The notes under the pieces are model-generated. The model did not search any database and was not told the origin of the DNA. It saw nothing but the letters and a program-made list of their open reading frames with translations. From positions 124,001 to 188,000 of the forward strand of contig JAFJTR010000016.1 in assembly GCA_022559985.1 (NCBI GenBank): a stretch of 64,000 bases of DNA. The letters are read 5' to 3'. Numbering within the stretch: position 1 is the stretch's first letter; every line of letters begins with the position of its first letter. The translations under genes and the position numbers were made by a program. The DNA comes from Parastagonospora avenae f. sp. tritici 18332-5. Taxonomy: Eukaryota > Ascomycota > Dothideomycetes > Pleosporales > Phaeosphaeriaceae. Positions 51,188 through 63,225 of this stretch are shown here, in pieces.

Positions 51188-52333
51188 ATTAGCCCGCCTC
51201 GATAATTATGATACCTTACCCATGAGGGTACATTGTAAATAGAATGCAGTAATGTCCACAACGTCAAGAACGGTTTCCCTTCAAACATCATGCTTGAGCC
51301 TGAGTTTGATCATCGATGCATTTTCGACAACACAACATAGCGGAACGATTCTTACTTTTCATCAGCGACGAAACACTGAGACAGCACCTCGTATCGCCTC
51401 TCCCCAAAGCACAGCCACATTCACGTCATCCCAACCACTCACCGGACCCTACTCCGTCCTCGCCTTCACCATCTCCACCACCACGTGCGCCGCTTGGCAC
51501 ATACCGGCGCGCTGCCGTAAAATAGCGCCCGATGCTTATATCTACGACTCCCCTGTCATCGATGAAGCAATCCAGATACACCCAGTACTACATCCTCGTC
51601 ACAGCTGCAACTGTGGGATAGCACCTCGTGAGGAAATAGTGATGACATCATCGATAGCTGCTCTCGTCGGAATCCCGTGCCTCAGGCAAAATAGGTATCG
51701 GCCCAGCCGTTGCGCCGGCACTTCTTTCCATCGATTCATATCTAAGCTTCCGGCGAACATGTCGTTTTGGGTCTTGGGTGCAGGGATTAGGATGCCGCGC
51801 TTGACTGGGGGTGCGATCGGAAAATTACAGCTACGTCACTTTGAAGAAAGAAAATTGCGGGTTGCGGTGATGCCTGTGATTGCCGTTAGGCAATGACGTT
51901 AGGATATTTTGGTCTGGGGTGTTTGTGTTTGTTGGGATTTGATGAAGTCCTGTCTGATTGTGATGCGCGTGTGTTCGGAATTGATGCATATATTCGGACT
52001 TCAGTTTCGCGGTGTTAAAGCGCACATGTCACACGTATGCATGAAGAGCGGTTTCAGTTATATGATTACATTAGCTCTAACGAGGCTCTATACACAGATA
52101 TCCTGCTCGTCAAAAGCTCTATTGCCGACACTGGGGGAAAAGGCTTTGCTTCTGTGTTGCCAGTTCCCGCATGCTAAACGCCGTGGAAATGCGAAATTGT
52201 GGTATCCGCGATGCAGGATAGTATAACAAAGGAAATCGTTTCTTGAACAAATGCGGAAAAAGGGAATATACATCGGAGATTCGTGCTGCGGTGGGGGTAT
52301 AATCAAGTGTGTAGCCCCTGTAGCTCCAAAACT
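51188..52333. other. Intergenic, convergent 3' ends
   Basis: 1.15 kb between the stops of the alcohol dehydrogenase and the acyltransferase. A 214-codon plus-strand frame (51252-51896) lacks family features and starts in 3' UTR-like sequence, so I do not call it. Confidence 0.5.
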
Positions 52334-53858
52334 TTATGCCATGTTGGCAACGCTGTTCTTCTCATCCTCTTCCTTCTCGAACATGGTGTCTTCGAGCCAC
52401 TTTGTGGCTTTGGCGCAGTATGAGTCAATGTATGTGGTCCAGAGATGCGCAATGGTGTATTCGACGACGAAGAATGTGGGGATCGCGAGCGCCCAGACGA
52501 ACCAGTTGGATGACCGGGGGATCCAGTGAGCGATGGCCTCGCCCTCTCCTTCCGCAGGTGGCTGCTCAACCCAGTATGGCTTTGTAGACCAGCCATAAAT
52601 CAGACGTGCGAGACCAACTTTCATGACGGTTCCGTGTGTGAGGTAGACAGCAAAGCTGTTGCGACCGACCCACATGAAAATTTTGTTAGAGAACATGTTC
52701 TGGAGAGTGGGCGAAAGCCAGATACCAGTGACCATCAGGTCCCAGCCAATGGCAGTGAATCGCTTCGGATAGCTACTGGCACCCTCGGGTATGAGGAAGT
52801 GCCCAATCCATTCGAGTTGCCTGGACCAAAGTGACCATTCCCAGTGCTCTCCCGGGAAACATGCAACGTACCACCCTACAACAATGAGGGTAGTGAGCAC
52901 TGTTCGGCGAGCCTTCGGGTGGCTGTTGACGAAGTCACGGAAATTCTTCTCGGATCCAAGATCGCAAAGCATAACGCCGTAGATAAATTGACATTCGAAT
53001 GTCTCTGCAGAACAAGTTAGCGAAATCATCATGATTGAGTAAATTAGGTTGACGTACCCTTCTCAGGGCTGGTTCGCATCCAGTACCAGAGGAACAGAAC
53101 GCAGCATGTGAAGAAGCGCATGCGGAACTTCATGAACACCGTCGCAAATAGAAGGACGTAGATAGTGAAGGCACCTTGAAGAAGAGGAAGGAGCGCCCAT
53201 TGGTGGTCATCGTATTCGTTGTTGGCACCAGACCAGGACATCTGGAAGTTTCTGACTAGACGTGGAATTTCGGTGTCGAGGCCGCCGATATTTGTGGGAA
53301 CTGAGCGTCGGAACCAGTGGGAGTCGCTCAGATGAGCAACTTCGAAAGCTCCAATCTGCGCGAAGAACCATGCAATGAACAGAGCAATCGTCGCAGGCAT
53401 GATCAGACGCGGTGGTCGGCGGAAAGCTGATTTGCCGAGTGTCACCAAGGCAGCTGGGATCTGTCCAGATTTGGCTTGTCGCAGTGGTTTGATTGCGCAC
53501 ACATATCCAGTGAGGAAAGCAAACATGGTAACTCCAATTCGTCCTTGCCACGGTAATCGTAGGAAAGGTAATTGAAGAAGTTGTGGTGTCGCATCTTCGT
53601 TATCGCGCGGCGACCACAGGCTGTAGTCCCACGCTCGGCAAAGATGTGTGACGACAACCCAGAATGAAGCGACTCCTCGCACACCCTAATCCAAGTCAGC
53701 AGTGATTCGAAGGCGGGAAGTGAACAACATACTTCCACCCATGTGACATTCTGGCGATTGTTGGACATGTTGCTAGTGGCAGTGTATGGGCCAGAACCAG
53801 CCTTTGGAGATGCGATAGTGGCGTAGACTAGCGATGGGACCTTCGCAAGTACTGTCAT
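52334..53858 (-). CDS. Acyltransferase-3 family integral membrane protein
   Basis: Exons 53858-53733, 53685-53058 and 53004-52334 give 474 aa. The start of the acyltransferase-3 fold is plain: GVRGVASFWVVVTHLCRAW with the conserved His, then GRIGVTMFAFLTGYVCAIKPL. About ten hydrophobic segments follow (LIMPATIALFIAWFFAQIG, FTIYVLLFATVF, FFTCCVLFLWYW, TVLTTLIVVGWYVACF, SFAVYLTHGTVMK, WFVWALAIPTFFVVEYTI). These enzymes move acyl groups from CoA to sugars, lipids or secondary metabolites on the membrane. The start at 53858 (MTVLAKVPS) is my choice; the frame is open to 54053. The segment before the fold includes two N-glycosylation sequons. Substrate unknown. Confidence 0.83.
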
Positions 53859-55037
53859 GTAGCGGGGGACCGAAGAGTAAGGGAGTGTGAGGCGCAACCC
53901 TAGGAAGTAAATAACCCAAGGAAATATGAGAATGGAAGTAACAAGAAAAGAGCGGCTGTGGCTAGCTAAGGCAATGCATTGGTGACGGCAACGGCTGGTT
54001 GGAACCAAGAAGGAGCTTAAGTGTCCATCCAGGGTGCAGGCAAGTTCCCCCATGCAAAGACGGGTACTCGGATAGAGTACTTGGCATGATAGTTACCCGT
54101 CAGGAGGGAATGATTGACGACGCCATCAGAGTTTCTGATTGGTTCTAGCCACAGAAGGGGAAACAAGCGCCGAGCCTGTAATGGTGGCCGCGTAATAGAT
54201 CTTGGCAGCGAGAGACTCAGGTTGAGAGAGATCTCCACCGTTTCACAATCAGGGCTGCTTGGCGTTGAAGATGCATAGGCGTTGGTTCGAAGTCCGCGAG
54301 TATGAATACCGGAGCCGGGTATCGGCACTGTCGAGGTTCACAAGAGAGAGTGGGCAGATCTCAGCAGTCAGCATCCTCAGGCCAGCAATGATCGTTGGAT
54401 TATTGTGGCACGGCGTGCGCGTCTCTTGGTCTGCGCCTGATGATGCGACGGGATGTGCAAGAGACGGATGCAGCAAAGGTGTGGCGCACGGCAAGCTGTC
54501 TCAGGGCCATCCAGCCCAATTTAGCTGGCGCGCTGCAGGCGATTCGATCGGCGGCGTGCAGGCTCGAGCCACAGGGCGTCTCTCAGGCCGCTAGACACAG
54601 AACGGGGGCATGGGCCCCATACTGCGATGAGATGAAAAGTGGTGCGGATTGCGACGCCGCGTTGAGTCTCGGGGGATAGTAGATGCCAGGATTGTGGTGT
54701 TGCGCGTACGGAACCTCGTGTGGGGTAGAGAAACGAAGCTCTGCACAGGACAACAGCCTCGAAAATTAAGCTCTGAGGACAACATCGACAAGCCCGCCAG
54801 CTGTCACCATGCCTGTCAGTTGTCGGAAAATCGGATAGAATTAGTGCCACAAGCCACATCACTTCACACCCTTTTCGAAGTACCAAGACTTTCAAAATGC
54901 CATGTTCCGTCCTTTTGCAGTGTCGCGTGGTGCATGTTCGCTTAAGCGGTGCGAATTGATAGTATGTGCATGCTGCAGACGCAAGTGATGTCATTGCAAC
55001 ACCGCTTCTACGTGTGACGAGAGTTACCTCGCCAACC
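53859..55037. other. Intergenic region
   Basis: 1.18 kb between two leftward genes; it holds the acyltransferase promoter and the 3' flank of the oxygenase-like gene. No gene, repeat or tRNA that I can support. Confidence 0.5.
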
Positions 55038-56220
55038 TCAGTGATTCTTCTCTACAGTCTGCTTGGCAAACGCCGCAAAGTCGCGTCCCTCGTCCAGCTT
55101 GTCCCACAGATTAGGCTGAGTGAACACAGCCAATGTGTTTCTCGCTACCTTGCCACCAATGCCCGGCCCTGAGCCCCGTACAAAGTGGGGGACCGCCTTG
55201 AACTTGCCTTGGGTGATGATCTCGAGTGCTTCGCCTGTCTGGAAAGCCAGACAGTCTCGCGGAATGCTAACCTTGGTGACCGCACCCGTCCGTGAGTGGA
55301 TGTAGAGCCCAGCCTTGGGATCGGGCGAACGATCCAATTCCTTTAGCGGCTTGAATGAGCTGCCAGTCTGAGGCTGATGGGCGGCCTCGTCGACAAACAT
55401 GGCACTTGTCAAGCCGGTAAGACAGCCGTGATCGAGATGGGTCGCACACCAGTCGTCCTCGTCGCCACTGCCTGCATCGCTGGACGCCTTACTGTCTGAC
55501 TCTGGAGTTGGGAAGTAGTGCAGCAATCTCGCTTTGGTGAAAATACTTGTCTTGACGACGTGCTCCAGGTACCCTTTCTGATAGCCTTCGATATTGGCCT
55601 CTGCATACTTGTCACATGCTCGTGCGACCAATGTGGCGATGTCAATAATAAGTGTGCATAGCTCGCGGAAGGTCCCTTCAAAGCCAGGCAGGAGTTCCTC
55701 TGAGGGCCAGACATTAGCTGCCGTGTATTCCGGGAACGCGGGGTACTTCTCGGCCACGGCCTGCTGTTGCCCGTCGAAGCCCGAAGCGCAGTTGACATAG
55801 TAAGACCCCTTGAGGGTGTCATAGCGGCCATCCTTGAGTGTCTCTTTTCCACATGACCAACCAACAAGCCACTTTGATGCTGGAGACTCAAGCTTCTCTA
55901 TTATATATTAGCCCCTAATCGGGATACAAGGGAATTTGGTATATTACTCACCAAGCTCTTCAGGCGACAAGTTTCCTAGCGCAGAGGAATAAGAAAGAAG
56001 TCGATGTCTGAGGTCATGGAATTTGGATGGCAAGTCCTTCACCACAATGATACCTAGACTAGCAGAGCCAAATGCCTCTTCAAGGAGGGAGAAGTCGACA
56101 TCGTCTAGACTTTTTCAGCCAAGGATACCCATATTGCAAGCGAGACAACTCACTGTTTTTGAGAGCATCCAACCCCACGGTAACTGCACTTTGGGTGACA
56201 ACATTGTTCGGGTTCGCCAT
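55038..56220 (-). CDS. 2-oxoglutarate/Fe(II) oxygenase-like (clavaminate synthase-like fold) protein
   Basis: Exons 56220-56154, 56104-55952 and 55897-55038 give 359 aa. The N-terminal part (DDVDFSLLEEAFGSASLGII and VVKDLPSKFHDLRHRLL) matches the entry strand and helix of isopenicillin-N-synthase-type folds. Around residues 224-227 HLDH supplies the HXD iron ligands, and SIPRDCLAFQTGEALEIITQG is the usual RDCLVFQ-type strand before the distal His in VPHFV. The RXS-type Arg that binds 2-oxoglutarate is not obvious in the C-terminus, where a Gly-rich GSGPGIGGK replaces it. It may oxidise a small metabolite; the substrate cannot be inferred. Introns are 49 and 54 nt. Confidence 0.75.
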
Positions 56221-56448
56221 CTTTTTCAATACACAGATACTTTAGTTCATCGAATTCGATATATATCGAGCAGATTGGGGAGTTGAAGATGCCACAATTG
56301 CTCGAGATTCACAGAGTTCAAATTCTGAGGCTCATCTGGTGTTGAGTCGAGAGCACCTGCCTCTGCGGAACTAGCCCGCTTTCGGAGGTCGCCGTGCGGC
56401 GCCAAATAATCCGAGGTTCAAGCTCACCACCAGCACCAACGACTCGAG

Positions 56449-57306
56449 ATGCCGAAAGCCCTTCACTTCAAGGGCGACAAGAAGGTCAAAAAGAAGAAGA
56501 GGGCCGCAGAGCCCTACGACGCCGACGACGCGCCTTCGAAAACGCTCACAACCTCAGCGGCTGCAGAAGGAACTGAAGATGACGACTCTTGGGTGAGCGC
56601 CGAAGTGCCCAGCGATATATCAGGACCAATTGTCGTTGTTCTACCAACAGAGACGCCGAGCTGTCTGGCATGCGACGCCAATGGCAAGGTTTTCGCCAGC
56701 GCGCTTGAAAACATCGTCGACGGCGACCTGGGCACTGCGGAACCGCACGACGTGAGGCAGGTGTTTGTCGCAAACCGCGTCGCGGGCACCGAAGGCCTTG
56801 GTTTGAAGGGACACCATGGAAGGTATGGCATTGTGGAAGCTGCGCTCAGCTCTGTGCTAACGGTGCTATGTAGATACCTAAGCTGCGACAAATATGGCGT
56901 CCTCAGCGCAAACGCGACCGCCATGTCCCCCGAAGAATCCTTCATCGTCATCCCCGTACCGGACAATCCATCCGCCTTCTCTTTGCAGACTGCGCGGGAC
57001 AAGTTCCTCAGCATTGATGAATCCTCGGCGAGTGCTGCCGAAGTCCGGGGTGATGTTGAAACCATAACCTTCAACACCACATTCCGCATACGCATGCAAG
57101 CACGTTTCAAGCCCCGCCTCAAGGCCTCCAAGGAGGAAAAGGCTCAGGCGAAAATCAGCAAAAAGGAATTGGAAGAGATCATCGGTCGGAGACTCAATGA
57201 CGACGAGGTGCGCCGCCTGAAGAAATCGCGGAGAGAAGGCAACTTCCACGAGACAGCTCTCGACATGAAAGTCAAATCGTCACACGACAAGTACGCGTCC
57301 ATGTGA
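56449..57306 (+). CDS. FRG1-like protein
   Basis: Exons 56449-56822 and 56874-57306 give 268 aa. A basic start (KGDKKVKKKKRA) resembles a nucleolar signal. The FRG1 fascin-like trefoil core spans about 45-200: LGLKGHHGRYLSCDKYGVLSA crosses the splice site, then ESFIVIPVPDN and FNTTFRIRMQARFKP. The C-terminal third is helical and Lys/Arg-rich. FRG1 proteins are linked to pre-mRNA splicing, ribosome biogenesis and actin bundling. The 51 nt intron (GTATGG..TAG) is a multiple of three without a stop, so retained-intron transcripts would still be translated with 17 extra residues. Confidence 0.85.
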   Translation: MPKALHFKGDKKVKKKKRAAEPYDADDAPSKTLTTSAAAEGTEDDDSWVSAEVPSDISGPIVVVLPTETPSCLACDANGKVFASALENIVDGDLGTAEPHDVRQVFVANRVAGTEGLGLKGHHGRYGIVEAALSSVLTVLCRYLSCDKYGVLSANATAMSPEESFIVIPVPDNPSAFSLQTARDKFLSIDESSASAAEVRGDVETITFNTTFRIRMQARFKPRLKASKEEKAQAKISKKELEEIIGRRLNDDEVRRLKKSRREGNFHETALDMKVKSSHDKYASM

Positions 57307-57955
57307 GATCCAATATAGGGCATAAAGCATAAGGATTGCGATCGTCTCTATCTGGAACCATGTTCTCGGAGCCTGCCACGCCAAGCCGTTTCCAAGACAA
57401 TGTGGGTCCTTGTCATGCATCTCACCATGCCCAGGTGCACAAGTGTGGCACTATGCGCCACGATATGGATTGCCTCGCGCCACGGCGAAGTTTCTCTTGT
57501 GGCTGGGCAATCGGACGTTTCGGCCGTCTCGGCGCGCTGGTGTGGCTGCAGTACAACGCGCCTGGTGGCCGACATATCCGAGAAAGGGGTGGAAACAGAG
57601 ATGTTTCTATATCGGGGGGCCAGGCATGCAAAATATCGGTAGCGAGAAGCTGGCGGGTTGATAGCAAGGGGCTTCGCAAATACACTGTGCAAAAGCGCTT
57701 GCGCCAGTAAATCGCCAGGTACACCTTTCTTCTGCAACGTGATGCTGTCTTTTGACAAATGCCCTAAACGTAGCAAAGCCAGACGGAATTTGCAGCAGGT
57801 ATCGATATAGACCGGGTAGGTCAGTTTCTACATCTATTTTATTTTATCAATTTACACGTTATGTCCACTGTCCATTCAACACCCATTTTCTCAACCAGAG
57901 AGCAACCCGCGTACCGACCAATGTTAATCTAGTATTGTCCCGTATCCTCTGCTCA
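57307..57955. other. Intergenic, convergent 3' ends
   Basis: 649 bp between the stops of the FRG1-like and wax-synthase-domain genes. Only overlapping short frames; no gene seen. Confidence 0.5.
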
Positions 57956-59263
57956 TCAAAGCTCTGCCTTCCCCTCAACCGCCTGCATCCCCTGCGTGGC
58001 GTTCCCCTGCGTGATATTCCAGCTCGCCAACGCCTCTGCATACTGTTTTTTCATTGCGACCTGAGCCCACTCGTTGCGCGTGTGGATGTACTTGGTAATA
58101 CTCCACATATTAAATCCAATGACCCACACATATCCCACCGTTCTCTCAAACCTCGTCAACCACTTGTTCTCCTTGACCTCCAACTTCTCCTTCAAGTCCT
58201 GCCAGTACACCACCACCACGCCCTCGATGATAATCGGCACCATCTGCCCAATATACCACAGCGTAATACACATGTGATCCGACGCGCCGGGGTCTTGCAC
58301 GAACCGGACGGCACTGTGCATCAGCCCGCTCAGCGCAAACACCATCGTGTTCTCGACCAGGCGCGTGGAAGTCCTGCCCCGCTGCATGCCCAGCCACTTC
58401 CTCGTCACGATCTGCGTGTGTCCGCTGAAGCTCGCGTAGATGTAATTGTGCCAGTGCTTGCCCCAGTACCTGCGCACCGTGTACGCTTCCTTGATATGTC
58501 CGAACAGACTCATGCTCCACTCCGCCGGCGAATCAAGACCCAGGCCGACAAACAACACCGCGAACACGCTGTGGTACGCTTCGTACAGGAACAAGTTGAT
58601 GACGCACCAATGCACGACGTTCTCAAAGCTCGCCGACAGTTCATCCGCGTTGAAGGACTCGGGAAGCCGCCGGAAGAAAATCCCCTTGTCGGCGCCGCGC
58701 ACCGGCTCGCAGATCAGATAGTACCATGTGAAGACGTACCACGCGTTTTGCAAGATATACAGCCCGACTGCTTTCATCGCGTGGATGCCGACGAATTGCG
58801 CGCGCGAGTAGCCATGCTTGGGCTTGCTGTTGAGTACATCTCTGTGATTCTCGCGCGCGAAGAGAACTTTGTACGCGGCAGCGATGCGCGTCTTCCAAGT
58901 GCCCGGATTCTCCTTGGTTACGGGCGGCGACCACTCCAGAATCGTGACTTCGAGGCTGATGTTTGCGAGCCAGATGTAGAGGAAGCGCGTGAAGGTGTCG
59001 CAGAGGGTGAAGCTGGGCGCGATATCCTGGGAGTGGAAGAAGGCATAGCACACGGGGATGCTGAGGGTGAGGATGCTGAGTTTCTTGTATTTGGGCGGGT
59101 AGGCGAGGATGGAGAGCGCGAAGGCGAAGGCGAAGAGGGCTGAGAGGGCGGGGCGCCAGACGCGGGTGATGGAGAAGAAAGGATTGTCGAAGGCGTCGGG
59201 GATGCAGGATTCGTATAGTCTGTGAGCCGCGAAGACGGGGTCCGCCCAGATTACTCGTACCAT
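57956..59263 (-). CDS. Wax-synthase-domain (MBOAT-type) membrane acyltransferase
   Basis: A 435 aa intronless protein with about eight hydrophobic helices. The wax synthase domain is in the second half: SLFGHIKEAYTVRRYWGKHWH (the RRFWGRRWH-like block), then HTQIVTRKWLG and FALSGLMHSAVRF, which holds the catalytic His. The N-terminal LSILAYPPKYKKL and FLYIWLANISLEV segments fit the family. Relatives acylate secondary-metabolite alcohols in fungi (for example the acetyltransferases of terpene or azaphilone clusters). No backbone enzyme is adjacent, so a role in lipid or housekeeping acylation is equally possible. Confidence 0.85.
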   Translation of the reverse strand: MVRVIWADPVFAAHRLYESCIPDAFDNPFFSITRVWRPALSALFAFAFALSILAYPPKYKKLSILTLSIPVCYAFFHSQDIAPSFTLCDTFTRFLYIWLANISLEVTILEWSPPVTKENPGTWKTRIAAAYKVLFARENHRDVLNSKPKHGYSRAQFVGIHAMKAVGLYILQNAWYVFTWYYLICEPVRGADKGIFFRRLPESFNADELSASFENVVHWCVINLFLYEAYHSVFAVLFVGLGLDSPAEWSMSLFGHIKEAYTVRRYWGKHWHNYIYASFSGHTQIVTRKWLGMQRGRTSTRLVENTMVFALSGLMHSAVRFVQDPGASDHMCITLWYIGQMVPIIIEGVVVVYWQDLKEKLEVKENKWLTRFERTVGYVWVIGFNMWSITKYIHTRNEWAQVAMKKQYAEALASWNITQGNATQGMQAVEGKAEL

Positions 59264-61427
59264 CTTTTACGAGTGTCGCTGTGTGGTTATAATGCTGGGT
59301 AGGGGTTTTTATCAAGGTTGAGCAGGTAAGGTTCTGCTTTTTGTTTGTTGCGAAGTGAGAAGTGTAGTGAATTCAAATGCGGAGAGGGCGAGCAAACGCT
59401 CGAATTTTATCTGTTTGCCAAAACAGAGGTACCATGGTTTGGTGAGTCTGCGCAAGTGAGAGAGTGTGACAAAATTTCCATGGTACACAAGTCTGTGCCG
59501 ACGTAGATAGCTGGGACCTATGCTTTCAGGTGCGAAATGTTAGTGCTACCAGATTTTGGACATACCTCATCTTCCTTACCTATCCGCTCGCCTTGTAGTT
59601 TGAAATAGCGACCCTCTTAGCAAAATTCTACAATAATGTGATGGTACTAGTAGCGATTGGGGTGTACCACTGTATGGATATTTTTCGGTCCCAGTTAGGC
59701 GCCTTTTCCCCAAAGGCCACATGCACAACACAAATGGCAAACCAAGATATATAAAAAACGTGTGTGCTAGGAACGAAAACCAAAGATCGTTTCGTCCCGA
59801 CGGATGAAAACCGTTTAATCACGATCTAATATCCAGGACCAGCATCCATTTGATCCTTTCTTGTGTAGAGCGATGTCTTGTAAACTGTATATTCGTTGTT
59901 TTGCATGCAGCGTGTTCTCAAGTGATCTCTCCAAGGCAGTCAAGGACGCGCACCTGGGTATGTATGTATCCAGTCATCGATAAATTCACTTTCTTTGCCC
60001 AAAAAACACGGCCTAGATTTTGCTGTGCTCAATCAATATCGATATACATCTGACATGATGTTTTCCGTCCCTGTCCAGGTAGCGCCGAACTCGTGCCTGC
60101 TACGTACATATCTACACGATATAAGCTGACAGTCTATAGAGGTGTACTTATGAAGAGCTTAGATGAGCTTAAATATATACGCAGCTACAAGATATTCTGA
60201 CTGATCCTATAGAGATCTTTGAATTCATAGAGGCTACCTTTCTACCTCTTCTCGTTGAGAACAGGCGGGCAGGTATTTTGCCGACGCCTGGTGCTGGAGG
60301 TTTTCCGTTGCTTGCACGTGTGTAAGCAGTCGGAGTATCGTCGTTGTTCGGAATACAATCCAATATCGGCATTGCGAACTATCGATCAAATATCGCAATG
60401 CGAGCCGTCAGCGATACCGGCCCGTGGTGCGGCATTTGCTATGAATGGTCAATTCATGAGCTTGCTGATTAATGGTTGCGCCCTTTGGGAAGCCACACGT
60501 CCTAAGCACGATTATACGTGGTGACGTGCATGCACCTCGAACACCAAGTCACCGATGTGGAGAGCTATCTTGCGCATTTTCACCTGTGTTTGACAGGATT
60601 TTGGAGTCATTTAAGTTAGACACGATGAAAATTTGCAGCCCAGAGAGCTTCGGAGGTCCCCGAACAAAGATTTTGTTGGAACAGGGACTTTTAGAGGCTA
60701 CCACGATAGGGCATAGTCAGCGCATTGTTTGGAAAATTTGCAGAGAGGCCAATGACACGAGGTTTCCACAATTGTATACTCCTGAAGTCAATGTTGAGAG
60801 TACCGCGCTGAATTTCACGTGAAGGAGGCATTGGCGATGAAGCGCATGCCCATTTGGCTGGTTCATGACAACGACAAGCTACCTTGGAATTGTACTGCGT
60901 TCGCTACTGGGACAATGGATTCCTCCAGGAGTCGTCTTCAAACAATCAAATGCAACGGCTGCCTGGTGAATTGTATCTGCCCGGATAACATTTGAGGATG
61001 TAACAATATTTCCGGCTTAGCGCATACTGCATCGGTCTGGAAGGGCGTATGACTGGTCCCCGCACATGGCTGAGTGGTCACCCGTCGGCCAAGGAGAGCT
61101 ATCACTTCAGCCCATTATCCACCTGCACGTTGCATCCCTCCATCACCATCCTCCCGTGTGGGTGACTCAGGCTGCATGTATAAGGTTGCTCTTACCCCAA
61201 CCTCTCTCCGCCGTACAGACACACAGCCCCCGCATAGATAGGCAGACATCACGACCATCGCGTCTTATCGTTCACTAGTCTACCAAGAATCTATCTCAGC
61301 TTCCAATTCGTCTCCGCATTCCCGGGTGAACTGCTCAGTCGAGCTCTTCAAAGCGCTTGTGTGACTTAATAAAGTATTCTTTGTCCTGCCACCTCAACAG
61401 CTGCCAGACGCACGCAAAATCTCCGCC
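59264..61427. other. Divergent intergenic region
   Basis: 2.16 kb between divergent start codons, AT-richer than the flanking genes between 59.4 and 60.3 kb. A 9 bp inverted pair (GTACCATGG at 59429-59437, CCATGGTAC at 59478-59486) lies near the wax-synthase start. The 160 bp before the arrestin-like gene look like a promoter/leader. No supportable gene. Confidence 0.5.
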
Positions 61428-63225
61428 ATGCCTTCCTCCATACCGTCTTCCGAGTACTCGCAAGCCACCACTATGCAGTCGATGCGAAACCAGGTCGGAT
61501 CCAAGGTCCGCAACATGACGCATTATGGCCACCCAACGATCGAGATCAACCTAAAGGGCACCGATGGGCCACGCAACACATGGGTCACATCATATTCCAC
61601 CATGGACATTATCGAGGGAAATGTCACGATAACAGCGCTGCACGATACTCGGTTCGAAGACATTGACATTGCATTCATAGGTGAGTGGCAAATCATCACA
61701 GGTGCAATATGATCTTTAGTTATGAGGAAAAACAACGGGGGTCCTTGCTATCGCATTCAGCGCCTTGCGATACGGCATATAGCTTCAGGCATTGAATGGG
61801 CTAAATACTGTTGTACCCTTGACAATCTGCGACAGTACAATAACTAACATTTCTCCAGGCACCTGTCAGGTCTATGTCGACACGTTCACCACATCACCTT
61901 CAATGACAGGCCGGACGGAAGCTAACCATCGTTTCCTTGTACTACGACAACCCATCGCAGAGTCCGACTTCCCGTCCCCAAGGATATTCGAGGCTGGACG
62001 GACTTATCAGTTTCCATTCACATTCACAGTCCCGGCACAACTACTTCCGAAGTCGTGCTCACACAAGGTCTCCTCAGAGCATGTGCGCGACTGCCACTTA
62101 ATGCTTCCTCCAAGCCTGGGCGATGCGGATCTCGCAGGCTTTGGTGGTTCTTTGCTCGACGACTTTGCGCCCGATATGTCTAAGATTAATTACAATATTA
62201 AAGTCCGGATTGCGCAGTATCGAGGCAACGAAGGTATCACGGTCCTTGGAGAGAAGACGAAGAAAGTTCGCATCAAGCCTGCCCTCATGGAGCAGCCGCC
62301 ATTGAACATTGACGGGAACAAAGAATACCGAGCTCGACAAGAGAAGACCATCAAGAAGGGACTCTTCAAAGGCAAGCTGGGAACGCTGTCTGCAAGGACT
62401 GTACAGCCTAAAGCTTTGGTCATTCCTGGTGCGCGGACGACAGACAACGAAACCATAACCACAATGGCCAAACTCGTTCTTCGCTTTGACCCTACTGAGG
62501 AATCGGCTTCCCCACCACGCCTCGGCTCGTTGAGTACCAAGATCAAAGTATCAACATGTTATGCTTCGAGTCCGAGACACACCTTTCCATCGCGATTGAC
62601 CATCGGTTTTGACGCGTCGCAGGGCGCATACTCCGAAAGTATCGCACTCTCAACACTTTGCATCGCATCTGCGCCTTGGGAAAAGCACTCCGCAGACATG
62701 AACCCCAGACCTGAAGAAAACCCTGAGCGTCGCGACTCTGGCATCTCAGACTGCTCCACCACCAGCAACAGTGAAGCCGAATTCGCCGCAGGCATCCTAC
62801 CCGCGTCTAAAGATTACAAGAACGGCATCTTTTACACCGCACAAGTCCTCGTTCCCGTCACTCTTCCCATGAACAAGAACTTCATACCGACCTTTCACTG
62901 TTGTCTAGTATCCCGAACATACACACTTGGCATGACTTTCAACGTCCACGGCGCCTCGTCTACGTCTCTGAAGGTCCCGATTCAGATCTGCGCAGAAGGC
63001 AGCGACACCGGCATCGAGAACGCGAGGGCGAGGAGTGTCGAAGAGACGCAGCTTCGGCAGGCGATTGATATGTGGGCGCCGAGGAGCGTTGCGCCACCGC
63101 CGAGTTTCAGCGAGGCTGAGAGAGCGCCCCGGAACAATAGTGTAGGGACTAGGGACGAGCTTCCTCCGGACTACTCTGCGTTTGCGCCGCCCGTTAGGCG
63201 ATATGAACGATTGGTTTTGGTTTGA
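61428..63225 (+). CDS. Arrestin-like N-terminal domain protein
   Basis: Exons 61428-61680 and 61859-63225 give 539 aa. The N-terminal half has the arrestin beta-sandwich pattern: IEINLKGTDGPRNTWVTSYS, then IEGNVTITALHDTRFEDIDI and IFEAGRTYQFPFTFTVPAQLL, a classic arrestin block, followed by PPSLGD and INYNIKVRIAQ. The C-terminal sheet (VLVPVTLPMNKNFIPTFHCCLVSR and YTLGMTFNVHG) and a Pro-rich tail with LPPDYSAF, close to a PPxY ubiquitin-ligase motif, complete it. In fungi such proteins bring Rsp5/HulA to membrane transporters, or sit in pH signalling; this one resembles neither PalF nor CreD strongly enough to name. The intron is 178 nt, long for this window, so a small missed exon is possible. 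Confidence 0.8.

Noticed and set aside
51252..51896. 214-codon plus-strand frame after the alcohol dehydrogenase
   Set aside because: No family-like segments and starts in probable 3' UTR; coding bias is unlike the neighbours.
54281..54292. GGTTCGAAGTCC resembling a tRNA B box
   Set aside because: No matching T-stem, acceptor stem or A box around it.
57752..59143. 463-codon plus-strand frame
   Set aside because: Antisense to the wax-synthase-domain gene; His/Arg/Leu-rich composition and no family features.
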